Source: Burkholderia sp. L27(2015) (GTDB lineage: Bacteria > Pseudomonadota > Gammaproteobacteria > Burkholderiales > Burkholderiaceae). From it: a stretch of 59,291 nt of DNA. Positions 32,762 to 41,620 of this stretch are shown here, piece after piece (position 1 is the first letter of the stretch; the number at the start of each line of letters is the position of its first letter). The stretch lies in contig NZ_LMUX01000015.1 in NCBI RefSeq assembly GCF_009765705.1, positions 46,384 through 105,674 on the forward strand. Direction: 5' to 3'. The position numbers and the translations under genes are program-made. The notes beneath the pieces were generated by a model, which saw only the letters and a program-made list of their open reading frames with translations, was not told the DNA's origin and ran no database searches.

Positions 32762-33688
32762 ATGGAGCTCAGGCAGCTCAGGTATTTTGTGCGTGTCTGC
32801 GAACTTGGCAGCATGGGTCGCGCCGCGATCGATCTTGGGGTGGTCACGTCGGCATTGAGTCAGCAGATCAGCCGCCTGGAAGGCGAGCTGTCGACGCGGC
32901 TGCTGCACCGCTCGGCCACGGGCGTGTCGCCTACCGATGCCGGGCTCGCGTTCTGGCGTCAGGCGCAACTGGCACTGCGCAATATCGAGGACGCTACGCA
33001 CGCGGCGCAGCAGGCCAGGCTTTCCGGCCACGTCAGCGTGGGCTTGGCGCCCAGCACCGGTGGCGTGCTCGGGCTGGCGTTCATGGAGGCGATGCGCTCG
33101 CGCTATCCCGAAGTGCGCCTGCGCATGGTCGAGGCGCTGTCGGGCCACCTGACCTCGATGCTGAACGCACGGCAAATCGACCTGGCGATCGTATTTCGCG
33201 AGGACGTCGGGCAGCGTTGGAACGTCACGCCATTGCTCGACGAACAATTGTTCGTGATCGCCGCCCAGGGTCTAGCCGATTTCCCACCGAAACGTTCCGT
33301 GCGCTTATCCGCGCTTGCCGACTTGCCGCTCATCATGCCCAGCGGCTCGCATGGGTTACGAGCCTTACTCGATATATCGTTTGCCCGGGCCAAGCGCGAA
33401 CCGCGCATCATCGCCGAGGTGGACGGCCTTGCGCTGTTGATGGACGCGGTACGCGGCGGTTTGGGGGCGACCATACAGCCCGGCGCGGTCCTTACCCGAT
33501 ATGCCGATGCATCGCTGGCGGTCGCGCGCGTAAGCGATGTGCATGTGCGCCGGCGCAACCTGCTGGTGAGCCTGCCGGAACAGGAATTGTCGCCGGCCGG
33601 ACTGGCGGCGCGTGTGGTGCTCACCGATGTCGCCACGGTTCTCGTGCGGGAGGGGCATTGGATCGGCGCACGTCTTCACGAATCGTGA
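32762..33688 (+). CDS. tcuR: LysR family regulator, probable TcuR homologue
   Basis: The 308-residue regulator starts MELRQLRYFVRVCELGSMG and carries the LysR helix-turn-helix at residues 1-60 (AAIDLGVVTSALSQQISRLE) and an effector domain from about residue 90. It sits 80 bp upstream of tcuA on the same strand, as tcuR does in the Salmonella tricarballylate locus. That position is the reason for the name; a NAC-like paralogue with another role is possible. Confidence 0.8.
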   Translation: MELRQLRYFVRVCELGSMGRAAIDLGVVTSALSQQISRLEGELSTRLLHRSATGVSPTDAGLAFWRQAQLALRNIEDATHAAQQARLSGHVSVGLAPSTGGVLGLAFMEAMRSRYPEVRLRMVEALSGHLTSMLNARQIDLAIVFREDVGQRWNVTPLLDEQLFVIAAQGLADFPPKRSVRLSALADLPLIMPSGSHGLRALLDISFARAKREPRIIAEVDGLALLMDAVRGGLGATIQPGAVLTRYADASLAVARVSDVHVRRRNLLVSLPEQELSPAGLAARVVLTDVATVLVREGHWIGARLHES

Positions 33689-33768
33689 AGGGGTAGTTTG
33701 GCCTGGCTACTGGTACATCGGCAGTACGCTGTCTATCATCCGGCTCAAACTAAAAGAGAGAGGGGACG

Positions 33769-35175
33769 ATGGTCGACGTGCTCGTAATCGGTGGCGGCAA
33801 TGCCGCTTTGTGCGCCGCGTTGATGGCGCGCGAGGCCGGCGCGTCGGTCTTGCTGCTCGAGGCCGCGCCTCGCGAGTGGCGCGGCGGCAACTCGCAGCAT
33901 GTGCGCAATCTGCGCTGCATGCACGATGCGCCGCAGGACGTGCTGATCGACGCCTATCCCGAAGAAGAATACTGGCAGGACCTGCTCAAGGTAACGGGCG
34001 GTCAGACCAACGAAAAATTGGCACGCCTGGTGATCCGCGCATCGTCGAATTGCCGGGACTGGATGCGCAGCCACGGCGTGCATTTCCAGCCACCGCTCTC
34101 CGGCGCCTTGCATGTGGCCCGAACCAATGCGTTCTTCATGGGGGGCGGCAAGGCGCTGATCAATGCCTATTACCGCAGCGCCGCGCGCCTTGGCGTACAG
34201 ATTCGCTACGACGCTCCGGTTGACGGGATCGAACTCGACGGCGACACCTTTGTAGCAGCCCGGGTTGGCGGCGAGCGCTTCGAGGCGCGCAGCTGCGTTC
34301 TGGCCGCCGGGGGCTTCGAGTCGGATCGCGCGTGGGTGCGCGAGGCGTGGGGGCAGGTGGGTAGCGAATGGCCCGCCGACAATTTCCTGATTCGTGGCAC
34401 GCGGTTCAACATGGGCGTGCCGCTGAAGCTGTTGATTGACGCCGGCGCTGACTCGCTGGGCGACCCGTCGCAGTCGCATTGCGTGGCGATCGACGCGCGC
34501 GCGCCGCTGTATGACGGCGGTATCTGCACGCGCATCGATTGCGTTTCGCTCGGTGTGGTGGTCAATCGCGACGGCCTGCGGTTTTATGATGAAGGCGAGG
34601 ATTTCTGGCCCAAACGCTATGCAATCTGGGGCCGCCTGGTTGCGCTGCAGCCGGGTCAGATTGGCTACTCGATCATCGACGCGAAGGCGGTCGGCCGGTT
34701 CATGCCACCGGTGTTCCCGGGCGAGCGAGCCGATACGCTGGCGGAACTGGCGGGCAAAATAGGCGTCGAGGAGACGCAGTTCGTGCGCACCGTCGAGGCT
34801 TATAACGCCGCATGCCGTGTGGGCACGTTCGATCACGCGGTGCTCGACGATTGCCACACGGAAGGCATCGATCCCCCCAAAACGCACTGGGCACAGCCTA
34901 TCGATCGGCCGCCGTTTTACGGCTACGCACTCAGGCCTGGTATCACCTTTACGTATCTGAGTTTGAAGGTGGACGAACACGCTGCGGTGCACTTTGGCGG
35001 CAAACCGAGCCCCAACGTGTTCGCGGCCGGCGAGATGATGTCGGGCAATGTGCTGGGCAAGGGCTACACCGCGGGTGTCGGCATCGCGATCGGTACCGCG
35101 TTCGGCCGTATCGCGGGCGCCCAGGCTGCTCAAGCCGCCCGCGCTCTGACGGGAGCCCGCCATGAAGCAGCTTGA
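33769..35175 (+). CDS. tcuA: FAD-dependent tricarballylate dehydrogenase
   Basis: TcuA oxidises tricarballylate to cis-aconitate with FAD. The 468-residue protein has the dinucleotide motif [19 protein letters not shown] at residues 4-22, then the family-typical [35 protein letters not shown] and, near the end, [20 protein letters not shown] with [10 protein letters not shown]. These match the fumarate-reductase flavoprotein superfamily and the TcuA branch in particular. GAGAGGGG gives a strong site before the ATG at 33769. The stop overlaps the tcuB start by 14 bp, indicating coupling. Confidence 0.88.
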   Translation: MVDVLVIGGGNAALCAALMAREAGASVLLLEAAPREWRGGNSQHVRNLRCMHDAPQDVLIDAYPEEEYWQDLLKVTGGQTNEKLARLVIRASSNCRDWMRSHGVHFQPPLSGALHVARTNAFFMGGGKALINAYYRSAARLGVQIRYDAPVDGIELDGDTFVAARVGGERFEARSCVLAAGGFESDRAWVREAWGQVGSEWPADNFLIRGTRFNMGVPLKLLIDAGADSLGDPSQSHCVAIDARAPLYDGGICTRIDCVSLGVVVNRDGLRFYDEGEDFWPKRYAIWGRLVALQPGQIGYSIIDAKAVGRFMPPVFPGERADTLAELAGKIGVEETQFVRTVEAYNAACRVGTFDHAVLDDCHTEGIDPPKTHWAQPIDRPPFYGYALRPGITFTYLSLKVDEHAAVHFGGKPSPNVFAAGEMMSGNVLGKGYTAGVGIAIGTAFGRIAGAQAAQAARALTGARHEAA

Positions 35176-36352
35176 AGCGCTCACGCGCGAAGCCGCCGCA
35201 TTGGGCGCTAACTCGCCGTTGGTGGGGTTGCCGTCCGGGTTGTCGTTCGCGTGGTCGTCATTAAGCGGCACCGAGGCGGAGGTGGCGCGAGTTATGCAAA
35301 TCTGCAATGCCTGCCGCTATTGCGAAGGCTACTGCGCCGTCTTTCCGGCCATGACGCATCGTCTCGAGTTCGGCAAGAACGACGTGCATTTCCTGGCCAA
35401 TCTGTGCCACAACTGCGGCGCTTGCCTGCATGCGTGCCAATATGCGCCGCCGCACGAGTTCGCGGTGAATGTGCCGCAGGCCATGGCCGCGGTTCGTGTC
35501 CATACCTACTCGGATTATGCGTGGCCTGCAGCGCTCGGCGCATTGTACAAACGCAATGGACTGACGCTCGCATTGGCGAGCGCATTGGGTCTAGCCTTGT
35601 TCCTGGTGCTTACGATGCTGGCTGTGGGTACGCTCTCAGTTAGCGGTAACTTCTACGCGATCTTCCCGCACCGCATGCTCGTGCTGATGTTCGGCGTCAC
35701 GTTCGCATACGCGCTCGTGGCGCTGGGCATCGGTGTGCGTCGGTTCTGGCGCGACCAGGCACCCGGCGCTGTTTCGGCCACCGCGCTGGGCGAGGCGACT
35801 CATGATGCGCTAACGCTCAGATATCTTGGCGGCGGGCACGGGCAGGGCTGCAACGAATCTGACGATGCGTACACCTTGCTCAGGCGGCGCTTTCATCACC
35901 TGACGTTCTATGGGTTCATGTTGTGTTTTGCGGCTACCTGCGTGGCCACGCTTTATCACTATGCGTTCGGCTGGCAGGCGCCCTATGACTACACGAGCCT
36001 GCCAGTGCTGCTAGGCACGGTTGGCGGCCTGGGGCTGCTGGCCGGTCCCATCGGACTACTTATTCTGAATCTCAACCGACATCCGCTGCATGGCGATGCA
36101 AACCAGAAGCCGATGGATCGCGGCTTCATTGCGTTGCTGCTGCTGGTTAGCGCAAGCGGTCTGCTGTTGCTGGCCGCTCGCGATACGGCGGCGATGGGCG
36201 TGCTCTTGGCAATCCATTTTGGCGTGGTGATGGGGTTGTTTCTAACGTTGCCCTATGGCAAGTTCGCGCACGGTATCTACCGCTGCGCAGCGCTGTTGAA
36301 GTGGACGGTGGAGAAGCGCAACCCACCCAAGTTGCAGCTCGGGAACGAGTAA
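35162..36352 (+). CDS. tcuB: Tricarballylate utilisation membrane protein TcuB (Fe-S, quinone reoxidation of TcuA)
   Basis: TcuB reoxidises the FADH2 of TcuA and passes electrons into the membrane. The 396-residue protein carries two 4Fe-4S motifs near the N-terminus ([17 protein letters not shown] and [17 protein letters not shown]) and then about six membrane helices with conserved His residues ([21 protein letters not shown]), consistent with heme-binding cytochrome-like segments. Length and order match Salmonella TcuB. It overlaps tcuA by 14 bp. The usual partner transporter gene tcuC does not follow. Confidence 0.88.
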   Translation: MKQLEALTREAAALGANSPLVGLPSGLSFAWSSLSGTEAEVARVMQICNACRYCEGYCAVFPAMTHRLEFGKNDVHFLANLCHNCGACLHACQYAPPHEFAVNVPQAMAAVRVHTYSDYAWPAALGALYKRNGLTLALASALGLALFLVLTMLAVGTLSVSGNFYAIFPHRMLVLMFGVTFAYALVALGIGVRRFWRDQAPGAVSATALGEATHDALTLRYLGGGHGQGCNESDDAYTLLRRRFHHLTFYGFMLCFAATCVATLYHYAFGWQAPYDYTSLPVLLGTVGGLGLLAGPIGLLILNLNRHPLHGDANQKPMDRGFIALLLLVSASGLLLLAARDTAAMGVLLAIHFGVVMGLFLTLPYGKFAHGIYRCAALLKWTVEKRNPPKLQLGNE

Positions 36353-36823
36353 GCCAGCGCGTGCAGAGATCATCGAAGCAGCGAATACCGAAGCGATGCC
36401 GAAACGATATCGTAGTTATGCCGAAGTGATATCTAAGCGATGCAGAAGCAATGAAGAAGCGACCCGCGAACCGCCATGATGAAAGGGAAATGTTATGTGC
36501 GGTTAGTGTTAACACGACTTAGATAAGCCACGATAAAGCCTCAGAATCGACCGGCGAAATCGCTAAAAATACTATCCCTCGATCTCGCAAAAACCACCCG
36601 ATGGTTCAAGTGCGCCATCTGGAAAATATCGGCATTACTTAATTCCGTTTAGAAGTTTTTCCTCATTATCGTTGCTCGCGGATTGTGATCTCGCCGCCGG
36701 GTAACGAGCTCGGCGTGTGGGCCGCGCATGCGCAATATCTCGCAGTAGCAGTCGGTGCTCAGCAGTGTTCAGCGATGTTCGGATCAAAGCCAGGACGTCC
36801 TGGCTACGCCAAGGGGAGTACTT
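36353..36823. other. Intergenic region before the ABC importer operon
   Basis: No gene is supported in this 471-bp gap. The first 110 bp contain degenerate direct repeats built on GAAGCGATGC-like decamers (from about 36371 to 36465), suggesting decayed short tandem repeats. An A+T-rich segment around 36620-36680 is the likely promoter area of the importer; no clear -35/-10 pair is seen. GGGGAG precedes the binding-protein start at 36824. Confidence 0.5.
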
Positions 36824-38062
36824 ATGAATCGATTTGTAAAGTTACCGCTATCGAGAATGTGGTTCGGTGTGGCGATGCCGATATTGGCTTTGGGTCTGGC
36901 GGCAGCGCCACCGGCCTACGCGCAGGAAAAGACGATCGTGCTGGGCGCAGCGGTGCAGTTGACCGGTAATCTCGCCAACTCGGGCCGTTATTATCGCGAT
37001 GGATATAACCTGGCAATCGACGCGATCAACGCCAAGGGCGGCGTGAATGTCGGCGGTACACAATACAAACTGGCGCTGAACATCCTCGATAGCCAGTCCG
37101 ACGTGAATCTCGGGGTGCGCCAATACGTGCAACTGGTGACGCGAGACAAAGTTAATTTTCTCCTGGGCCCGTTCGCCAGCAACGATGCGCTGGACGATTC
37201 CGTCGTGGCCGAGAAATATAAAATCCCGATGGTGCAGGGTGGCGGCGCGTCCGGGCAGATCTATTCGCGCGGCTTTAAATACATATTCGGCACGCTGCCG
37301 GCCGCCGGCGATTATTTCAAGAGCACCATCGAAATGCTGATGAAGCTCAATCCCAAACCGAAGACCGTCGCGTTGATTGCTGCTGATGACTCGTTCGACG
37401 TATCGGTCGCGGCGGGCACCCGCCCGTTGCTCGCGAGTGCGGGCCTCACGGTGGTGGCGGACAAGCAATACAGCGAGAATAGCCCCGATTTTTCGTCGAT
37501 TTTGTCGTTCGTCAAATCGACTTCCCCGGACGCCATTCTGTGGACCGGTCATGAGCCGCAGGCATTGAGCTTCATCCGGCAGGCGCGCAGCCTCGACGTG
37601 AACGCGGGCTCGATGTCGTCCTACACCGTAGGCGTGCCGTCTAGCGACTTCCGCAAGGCCTTGGGCCCTGATGCCGATTATGCGTTCGGCATGACGCCGT
37701 GGTTGCCGCTGAAGACGTTGACCGATCCGTGGTTTGGCGACGGCGAGGCGTTTGCCGAAGCGTACCAGAAGCGCTTTGGCTATCCGCCCGACTATCACGC
37801 GGCTTCCGCTGTCGCTGACGTGGAGGCGTTTGCCAAAGCGATCGAGGCGGCCGGCAGCCTGGACTCCGACAAAGTGCGCGACGCGTTGACCAAGGTCGAT
37901 TTCCAAAGCTTGTATGGCCAGGTGAAATTCGGTAGCACGGGGCAGATCTCGATGCCACAGAGCGTCATACAAATCCAGAACGGCAAGCTGGTGCCGATCT
38001 ACCAAACCGCTTTCATCGAAAAGCCGCTGTATCCCACTCCCGTATGGAGCAAGCGTCACTAA
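36824..38062 (+). CDS. ABC importer periplasmic binding protein, branched-chain amino acid (LivK) type
   Basis: The 412-residue protein has a signal peptide ([22 protein letters not shown], quoted only as far as the helix: [14 protein letters not shown], cleavage before QEK) and a type I periplasmic binding fold: [40 protein letters not shown] and [17 protein letters not shown]-family proteins of this type bind amino acids, aromatic acids, amides or dicarboxylates; the ligand is not readable. GGGGAG precedes the ATG at 36824; the earlier in-frame start at 36755 is rejected. It leads a five-gene importer operon. Confidence 0.87.
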   Translation: MNRFVKLPLSRMWFGVAMPILALGLAAAPPAYAQEKTIVLGAAVQLTGNLANSGRYYRDGYNLAIDAINAKGGVNVGGTQYKLALNILDSQSDVNLGVRQYVQLVTRDKVNFLLGPFASNDALDDSVVAEKYKIPMVQGGGASGQIYSRGFKYIFGTLPAAGDYFKSTIEMLMKLNPKPKTVALIAADDSFDVSVAAGTRPLLASAGLTVVADKQYSENSPDFSSILSFVKSTSPDAILWTGHEPQALSFIRQARSLDVNAGSMSSYTVGVPSSDFRKALGPDADYAFGMTPWLPLKTLTDPWFGDGEAFAEAYQKRFGYPPDYHAASAVADVEAFAKAIEAAGSLDSDKVRDALTKVDFQSLYGQVKFGSTGQISMPQSVIQIQNGKLVPIYQTAFIEKPLYPTPVWSKRH

Positions 38063-38148
38063 GCTGCCCGGGCAGCCTTTACTGCCGGCGTCTGGCGATG
38101 CCGGCAGTACTCAATCAAAGTGAGCACAGTGAACAAAGCGAGATAGGC

Positions 38149-39009
38149 GTGCAATTATTCGGACAGGTTTTGGTCAATGGTGTTTTGCTGGGTGGCCTTT
38201 ATGGGCTGATGGCGTTGGGCATGGGGTTGGTGTGGGGCGTGCTGCGCATCGTTAACTTGGCGCATGGCGCGATCATCATGCTCGGCGGCTACGCCGTCTA
38301 TTACTTGTACACCGGCGCCGGCGTCGATATCTGGTTGGCTTTGCCGCTCACGATGGTCATCATGTTCTGCTTCGGCTATGTGCTGCAGCGCTATCTGCTG
38401 AATCTGATCATCCGCTCGGCCATGCTCAACACTTTGCTCATCACGTTCGGGTTGAACGTGGTGTTTGTCTATGTGGCGCAACTGGCGTTCAGCGCCGATT
38501 ACCGCACCATCAATCCGCCGTTCGCGGGCAACAACTTCGAAGTGCTGGGCATTACCGTGCCGGTCGTCCAATTTGGCGCATTCGTGATTGCGCTTGGCCT
38601 CGCGGCGCTGCTGTGGCTGGTGCTGGAGCGCAGCACGCTGGGGCGCGCGATTCGCGCTACCGCGCAAAATCTCACGGCCGCTCGCCTGTATGGTGTGAAT
38701 CCGAAATCGATCTATGCGGTCACGTTCGGCATCGGCACGGCATTGGCCGGCGTTTCCGGCGGTTTGTTCGGCATGGTCTCGCAGGTTTCGCCGTACATGG
38801 GCTTGACGCTGACCGCCAAGTCGTTCGTGGTCGCCATCCTGGGTGGCCTGGACAATCCGCTCGGTGTGATTCTCGGCGGGCTGGTGCTGGGCATCGCGGA
38901 GGCCATGACGGCGCTCTATCTCGGGCCGACCTATACCGACGTGATCAGCTTTGGTTTGCTGGTCCTGATTCTCGTAGCTCGCCCTGCGGTTCTTCTGGAG
39001 AAAGCATGA
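38149..39009 (+). CDS. ABC importer permease, LivH type
   Basis: The 286-residue permease starts with VQLFGQVLVNGVLLGGLYGL, which aligns with the beginning of LivH proteins, and has about eight membrane helices. The transporter-ATPase contact region appears as RAIRATAQNLTAARLYGVN and the end as LVLGIAEAMTALYLGPTY. The frame is open upstream to ATG codons at 38044 and 38098, but the family alignment favours the GTG at 38149. Its stop overlaps the LivM start (ATGA). Confidence 0.82.
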   Translation: MQLFGQVLVNGVLLGGLYGLMALGMGLVWGVLRIVNLAHGAIIMLGGYAVYYLYTGAGVDIWLALPLTMVIMFCFGYVLQRYLLNLIIRSAMLNTLLITFGLNVVFVYVAQLAFSADYRTINPPFAGNNFEVLGITVPVVQFGAFVIALGLAALLWLVLERSTLGRAIRATAQNLTAARLYGVNPKSIYAVTFGIGTALAGVSGGLFGMVSQVSPYMGLTLTAKSFVVAILGGLDNPLGVILGGLVLGIAEAMTALYLGPTYTDVISFGLLVLILVARPAVLLEKA

Positions 39010-39950
39010 TAGTGCGCGTGGTGTTGCTTCTGCTTTTTCTCGCGGTGCTGGCGGCGATGCCGTGGATAGGCTCGGACACCGTCATACAGTTCGGCATCAA
39101 CACGCTGCTGCTGGCGACCTTGGCGCAGGGCTGGAACATGATAGGCGGATTCACCGGCTATCCGTCGTTCGGCAATTCGGTGTTCTATGGCCTGGGCACC
39201 TATGGCACGGCGATCGCCATGTCCAAATACGGGCTGCCGTTTCCGGTCGGATTGGCGTGCGGAGCCGGTCTGGGCGTGGTCTGCGCGGTAGTCGTCGGCT
39301 TGCCGATCTTGCGTTTGCGCGGCCCGTATTTCGCGATTGCCACGCTGGGCCTATCCGCAGTCATGGCCGCGATCGTTTCGAACCTGAATATCGCGGGCAA
39401 CAACATCGGCTTGATCCTGCCGATGTTTCGCGGCGACGCCTTGTTCTATGAGCTGGCGCTCGGCGTGCTGGTGCTGGCAACGCTGACCGTCTTCTGGCTG
39501 TCGAAAAGCCGGTTTGGCGCAGGCCTCGTCGCGATACGCGAGAACGAAGACGCCGCTGCGGTGATGGGCATCAACGCGACGCTGTACAAGGTTTGCGCAC
39601 TGGCGATGTCGGCGTTTTTCAGCGCGCTGGTTGGTGGCATCCACGCCTACTGGATCACGTTCATCGATCCTTCGAGCGCATTCGACGCGTCGCTCAATGT
39701 GAAGATGGTCATCATGGCCGTGTTCGGTGGCCCGGGTACGGTATTCGGGCCTATCGTGGGAACCTTCATTTTGTCGGCGATTTCCGAAGTGCTGGCCAGT
39801 AGCGTGTCAACGGTGGCGAGTCTGTTTTTCGGTATCGTCATCGTGCTTGCCGTGGTGTTCATGCCCAAGGGGCTGGTCGATCTGGTCGGCGGCTTCAGGC
39901 GCTCGGGCGCGCGGTATTTCATCGAGAATATGAGGCGATATCGCATATGA
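39006..39950 (+). CDS. ABC importer permease, LivM type
   Basis: The 314-residue permease has about eight membrane helices and the LivM landmarks GYPSFGNSVFYGLGTYGTAI, RGPYFAIATLGLSAVMAAI and the ATPase-contact segment AIRENEDAAAVMGINATLYK. It starts at an ATGA overlap with the LivH gene. Its last six codons and stop lie in the first copy of a 60-bp tandem duplication that continues into the next gene. Confidence 0.86.
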   Translation: MIVRVVLLLLFLAVLAAMPWIGSDTVIQFGINTLLLATLAQGWNMIGGFTGYPSFGNSVFYGLGTYGTAIAMSKYGLPFPVGLACGAGLGVVCAVVVGLPILRLRGPYFAIATLGLSAVMAAIVSNLNIAGNNIGLILPMFRGDALFYELALGVLVLATLTVFWLSKSRFGAGLVAIRENEDAAAVMGINATLYKVCALAMSAFFSALVGGIHAYWITFIDPSSAFDASLNVKMVIMAVFGGPGTVFGPIVGTFILSAISEVLASSVSTVASLFFGIVIVLAVVFMPKGLVDLVGGFRRSGARYFIENMRRYRI

Positions 39951-40049
39951 GTGCCGAGGACCATACGATTTTTGCGGCACGCGACGACCATGAGGCGATG
40001 TCGCATGCGAGCGCCGAGGAACAGCCGATTTTTGCGGCACGCGACCTCA
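39930..40049 (+). repeat. 60-bp tandem duplication across the LivM stop / LivG start
   Basis: Copies 39930-39989 and 39990-40049 both begin ATGAGGCGAT and share GATTTTTGCGGCACGCGAC at the same offset; they differ at about ten positions. Copy 1 carries the LivM end and the LivG start codon. In copy 2 the matching ATG has become GCG, so the duplication adds 20 residues to the N-terminus of the ATPase. Confidence 0.9.
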
Positions 40050-40750
40050 GCAAACGGTTCCGGGGGCTGACGGCGCTATCCGGCATCAACTTTCAACTCA
40101 AGCGCGGTGAAGTGCTCGGTTTGATCGGACCCAACGGCGCCGGTAAAACCACGTTGATCAGCCTGATCAGTGGAACCTTGGCGCCCAGCGACGGCGAGCT
40201 GCATTTCGAAGGCCAGCGTATCGATCACATGCCGGCATATCAACGCGCGCAGTTGGGCATAGGCCGCACGTTCCAGGTGATGAAGCCGTTTCCCGGCTTA
40301 TCTGCATTGGAAAACGTCACGGTGGCCGCGTTGTTCGGCACCGCGGGCGGCGAACATAACCGCAAGAAGGCGCGCGAACAGGCGCGCGAGTGGCTCGAAT
40401 TCACGGGGTTAGGCCATCGGGCGGATCAGTCGGCAGAAGCCTTGGGCGGACCCGACCGCAAGCGGCTGGAACTCGCGAAGGCGCTCGCACTCAAGCCCAA
40501 ACTGCTGCTGCTCGATGAAGTGATGGCGGGCCTGAACGCCGTCGAGGTGCAAGAGGTGGTTGGCCTGATCCTGAAGATACGCGATACCGGTGTGACCATT
40601 CTGGTGATCGAGCATGTGATCAAGGCGATTCGTGCGTTGGCCGACCGTTTGTTGGTGTTGCACCATGGACAGCAGATCGCCGAAGGCAATCCGCAGGAGG
40701 TGTTGAGCCGGCCCAACGTGATCGAGGCGTATCTGGGGAGGAGACGTTGA
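39947..40750 (+). CDS. ABC importer ATP-binding protein, LivG type
   Basis: The 267-residue ATPase has Walker A GPNGAGKTT near residues 62-70, the LivG-type helical insert (FQVMKPFPGLSALENVTVAA), Walker B KLLLLDEVMAGL and the switch His in VIEHVIKAIR. The ABC signature is unusual: ALGGPDRKRLELAKAL replaces the common LS-x-G-Q pattern. Residues 1-20 are the product of the tandem duplication (SAEDHTIFAARD repeated as SAEEQPIFAARD). The start overlaps the LivM stop by four bases. A start within copy 2 is no longer available because its ATG is lost. Confidence 0.88.
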   Translation: MSAEDHTIFAARDDHEAMSHASAEEQPIFAARDLSKRFRGLTALSGINFQLKRGEVLGLIGPNGAGKTTLISLISGTLAPSDGELHFEGQRIDHMPAYQRAQLGIGRTFQVMKPFPGLSALENVTVAALFGTAGGEHNRKKAREQAREWLEFTGLGHRADQSAEALGGPDRKRLELAKALALKPKLLLLDEVMAGLNAVEVQEVVGLILKIRDTGVTILVIEHVIKAIRALADRLLVLHHGQQIAEGNPQEVLSRPNVIEAYLGRRR

Positions 40751-41538
40751 TGAGCCAACCTCTGTTGGAAGTCGCGGCGGTTGGAGCGGAATATGGCGAA
40801 GTGCCGATCCAGGCCGACAAGCCGGCGCTGTTCGAAGTCGCCGGGCTTGCCGCAGGATACGGCGAAGTGCCGATCCTGGCCGACATTAACCTACAGATTT
40901 TCGCGGGCGAAATCGTCACGCTGGTGGGCAGCAATGGGGCGGGCAAGACCACGCTGCTGCGGGCAGTGTCGCGCTTGATCAAGGCGCGCGGCACCTTGAG
41001 TTTCGATGGCGTGGATCTGATCGACATGGCGCCCGAGCAAGTGTTCAACCTGGGTGTGGTGCAGGTACCTGAGGGGCGTGAACTGTTCTATGGCATGACA
41101 GTCGAGGATAACTTGCGCATGGGCGCTTATCGGCGCAAGGACAAAGCGAATATCGCGGCGAGTTTCGAGCGCGTGTATGCGTTGCTGCCTAAGCTAAAGG
41201 AGCGGCGCAAGCAGATCTCCGGGAGCATGTCGGGTGGCGAACAGCAGATGTGCGCGATCGGGCGCGCGTTGATGGCGAACCCAAAATTACTCGTCATCGA
41301 CGAGATGAGCCTGGGGCTCGCGCCAGTGATCGTCGATCAACTGCTCGACATCCTGACGGAAATCCGCAAACAAGACATACCGATCCTGCTGGTCGAGCAG
41401 GATGTTTTCTCGGCATTCAGTATCGCCGACCGGGGCTATGTGATGGAAACCGGGCGCATCGTCACTCAAGGTACGGTTGCGGAGCTACAGCGCAATCCCG
41501 ATGTGCAGAACGCCTATCTGGGCGTCGATGCGCATTGA
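40747..41538 (+). CDS. ABC importer ATP-binding protein, LivF type
   Basis: The 263-residue ATPase has Walker A GSNGAGKTTLL near residues 59-69, signature MSGGEQQMCAIGRAL, Walker B KLLVIDEMSLGL and the switch His replaced by Gln (LLVEQDVFSAFS), as is normal for LivF. It starts with a duplicated segment: LLEVAAVGAEYGEVPIQAD is repeated as LFEVAGLAAGYGEVPILAD. The second copy forms the usual first strand of LivF; the first copy is an extra 22 residues. The start overlaps the LivG stop by four bases. Confidence 0.88.
   Translation: MMSQPLLEVAAVGAEYGEVPIQADKPALFEVAGLAAGYGEVPILADINLQIFAGEIVTLVGSNGAGKTTLLRAVSRLIKARGTLSFDGVDLIDMAPEQVFNLGVVQVPEGRELFYGMTVEDNLRMGAYRRKDKANIAASFERVYALLPKLKERRKQISGSMSGGEQQMCAIGRALMANPKLLVIDEMSLGLAPVIVDQLLDILTEIRKQDIPILLVEQDVFSAFSIADRGYVMETGRIVTQGTVAELQRNPDVQNAYLGVDAH
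40762..40893 (+). repeat. 66-bp tandem duplication inside the LivF gene start
   Basis: Copies 40762-40827 and 40828-40893 share CTGTT(G/C)GAAGTCGC at their start and GGCGAAGTGCCGATCC(A/T)GGC further in. The duplication is in frame and encodes a repeated 22-residue segment before the Walker A loop. Confidence 0.88.
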
Positions 41539-41620
41539 GGTCAGGTAGACCTTGCAGTAGGCGCTTGAAGCGCGGGCCTTGAAGTGCACCTTTCTCGAAG
41601 AACCAAAAAGGGAACGTGAA

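Noticed and set aside
33745-35307. 520-codon minus-strand open frame opposite tcuA
   Set aside because: Arg/His-rich translation with no family match, fully antisense to well-conserved tcuA; a G+C-driven shadow.
36371-36465. Organised tandem repeat before the ABC importer
   Set aside because: GAAGCGATGC-like words recur, but spacing is irregular and divergence high, so I list it only as a note in the gap.
36848-38059. 403-codon minus-strand open frame opposite the LivK-type gene
   Set aside because: Antisense to a conserved binding protein, no ribosome binding site, no recognisable domain.
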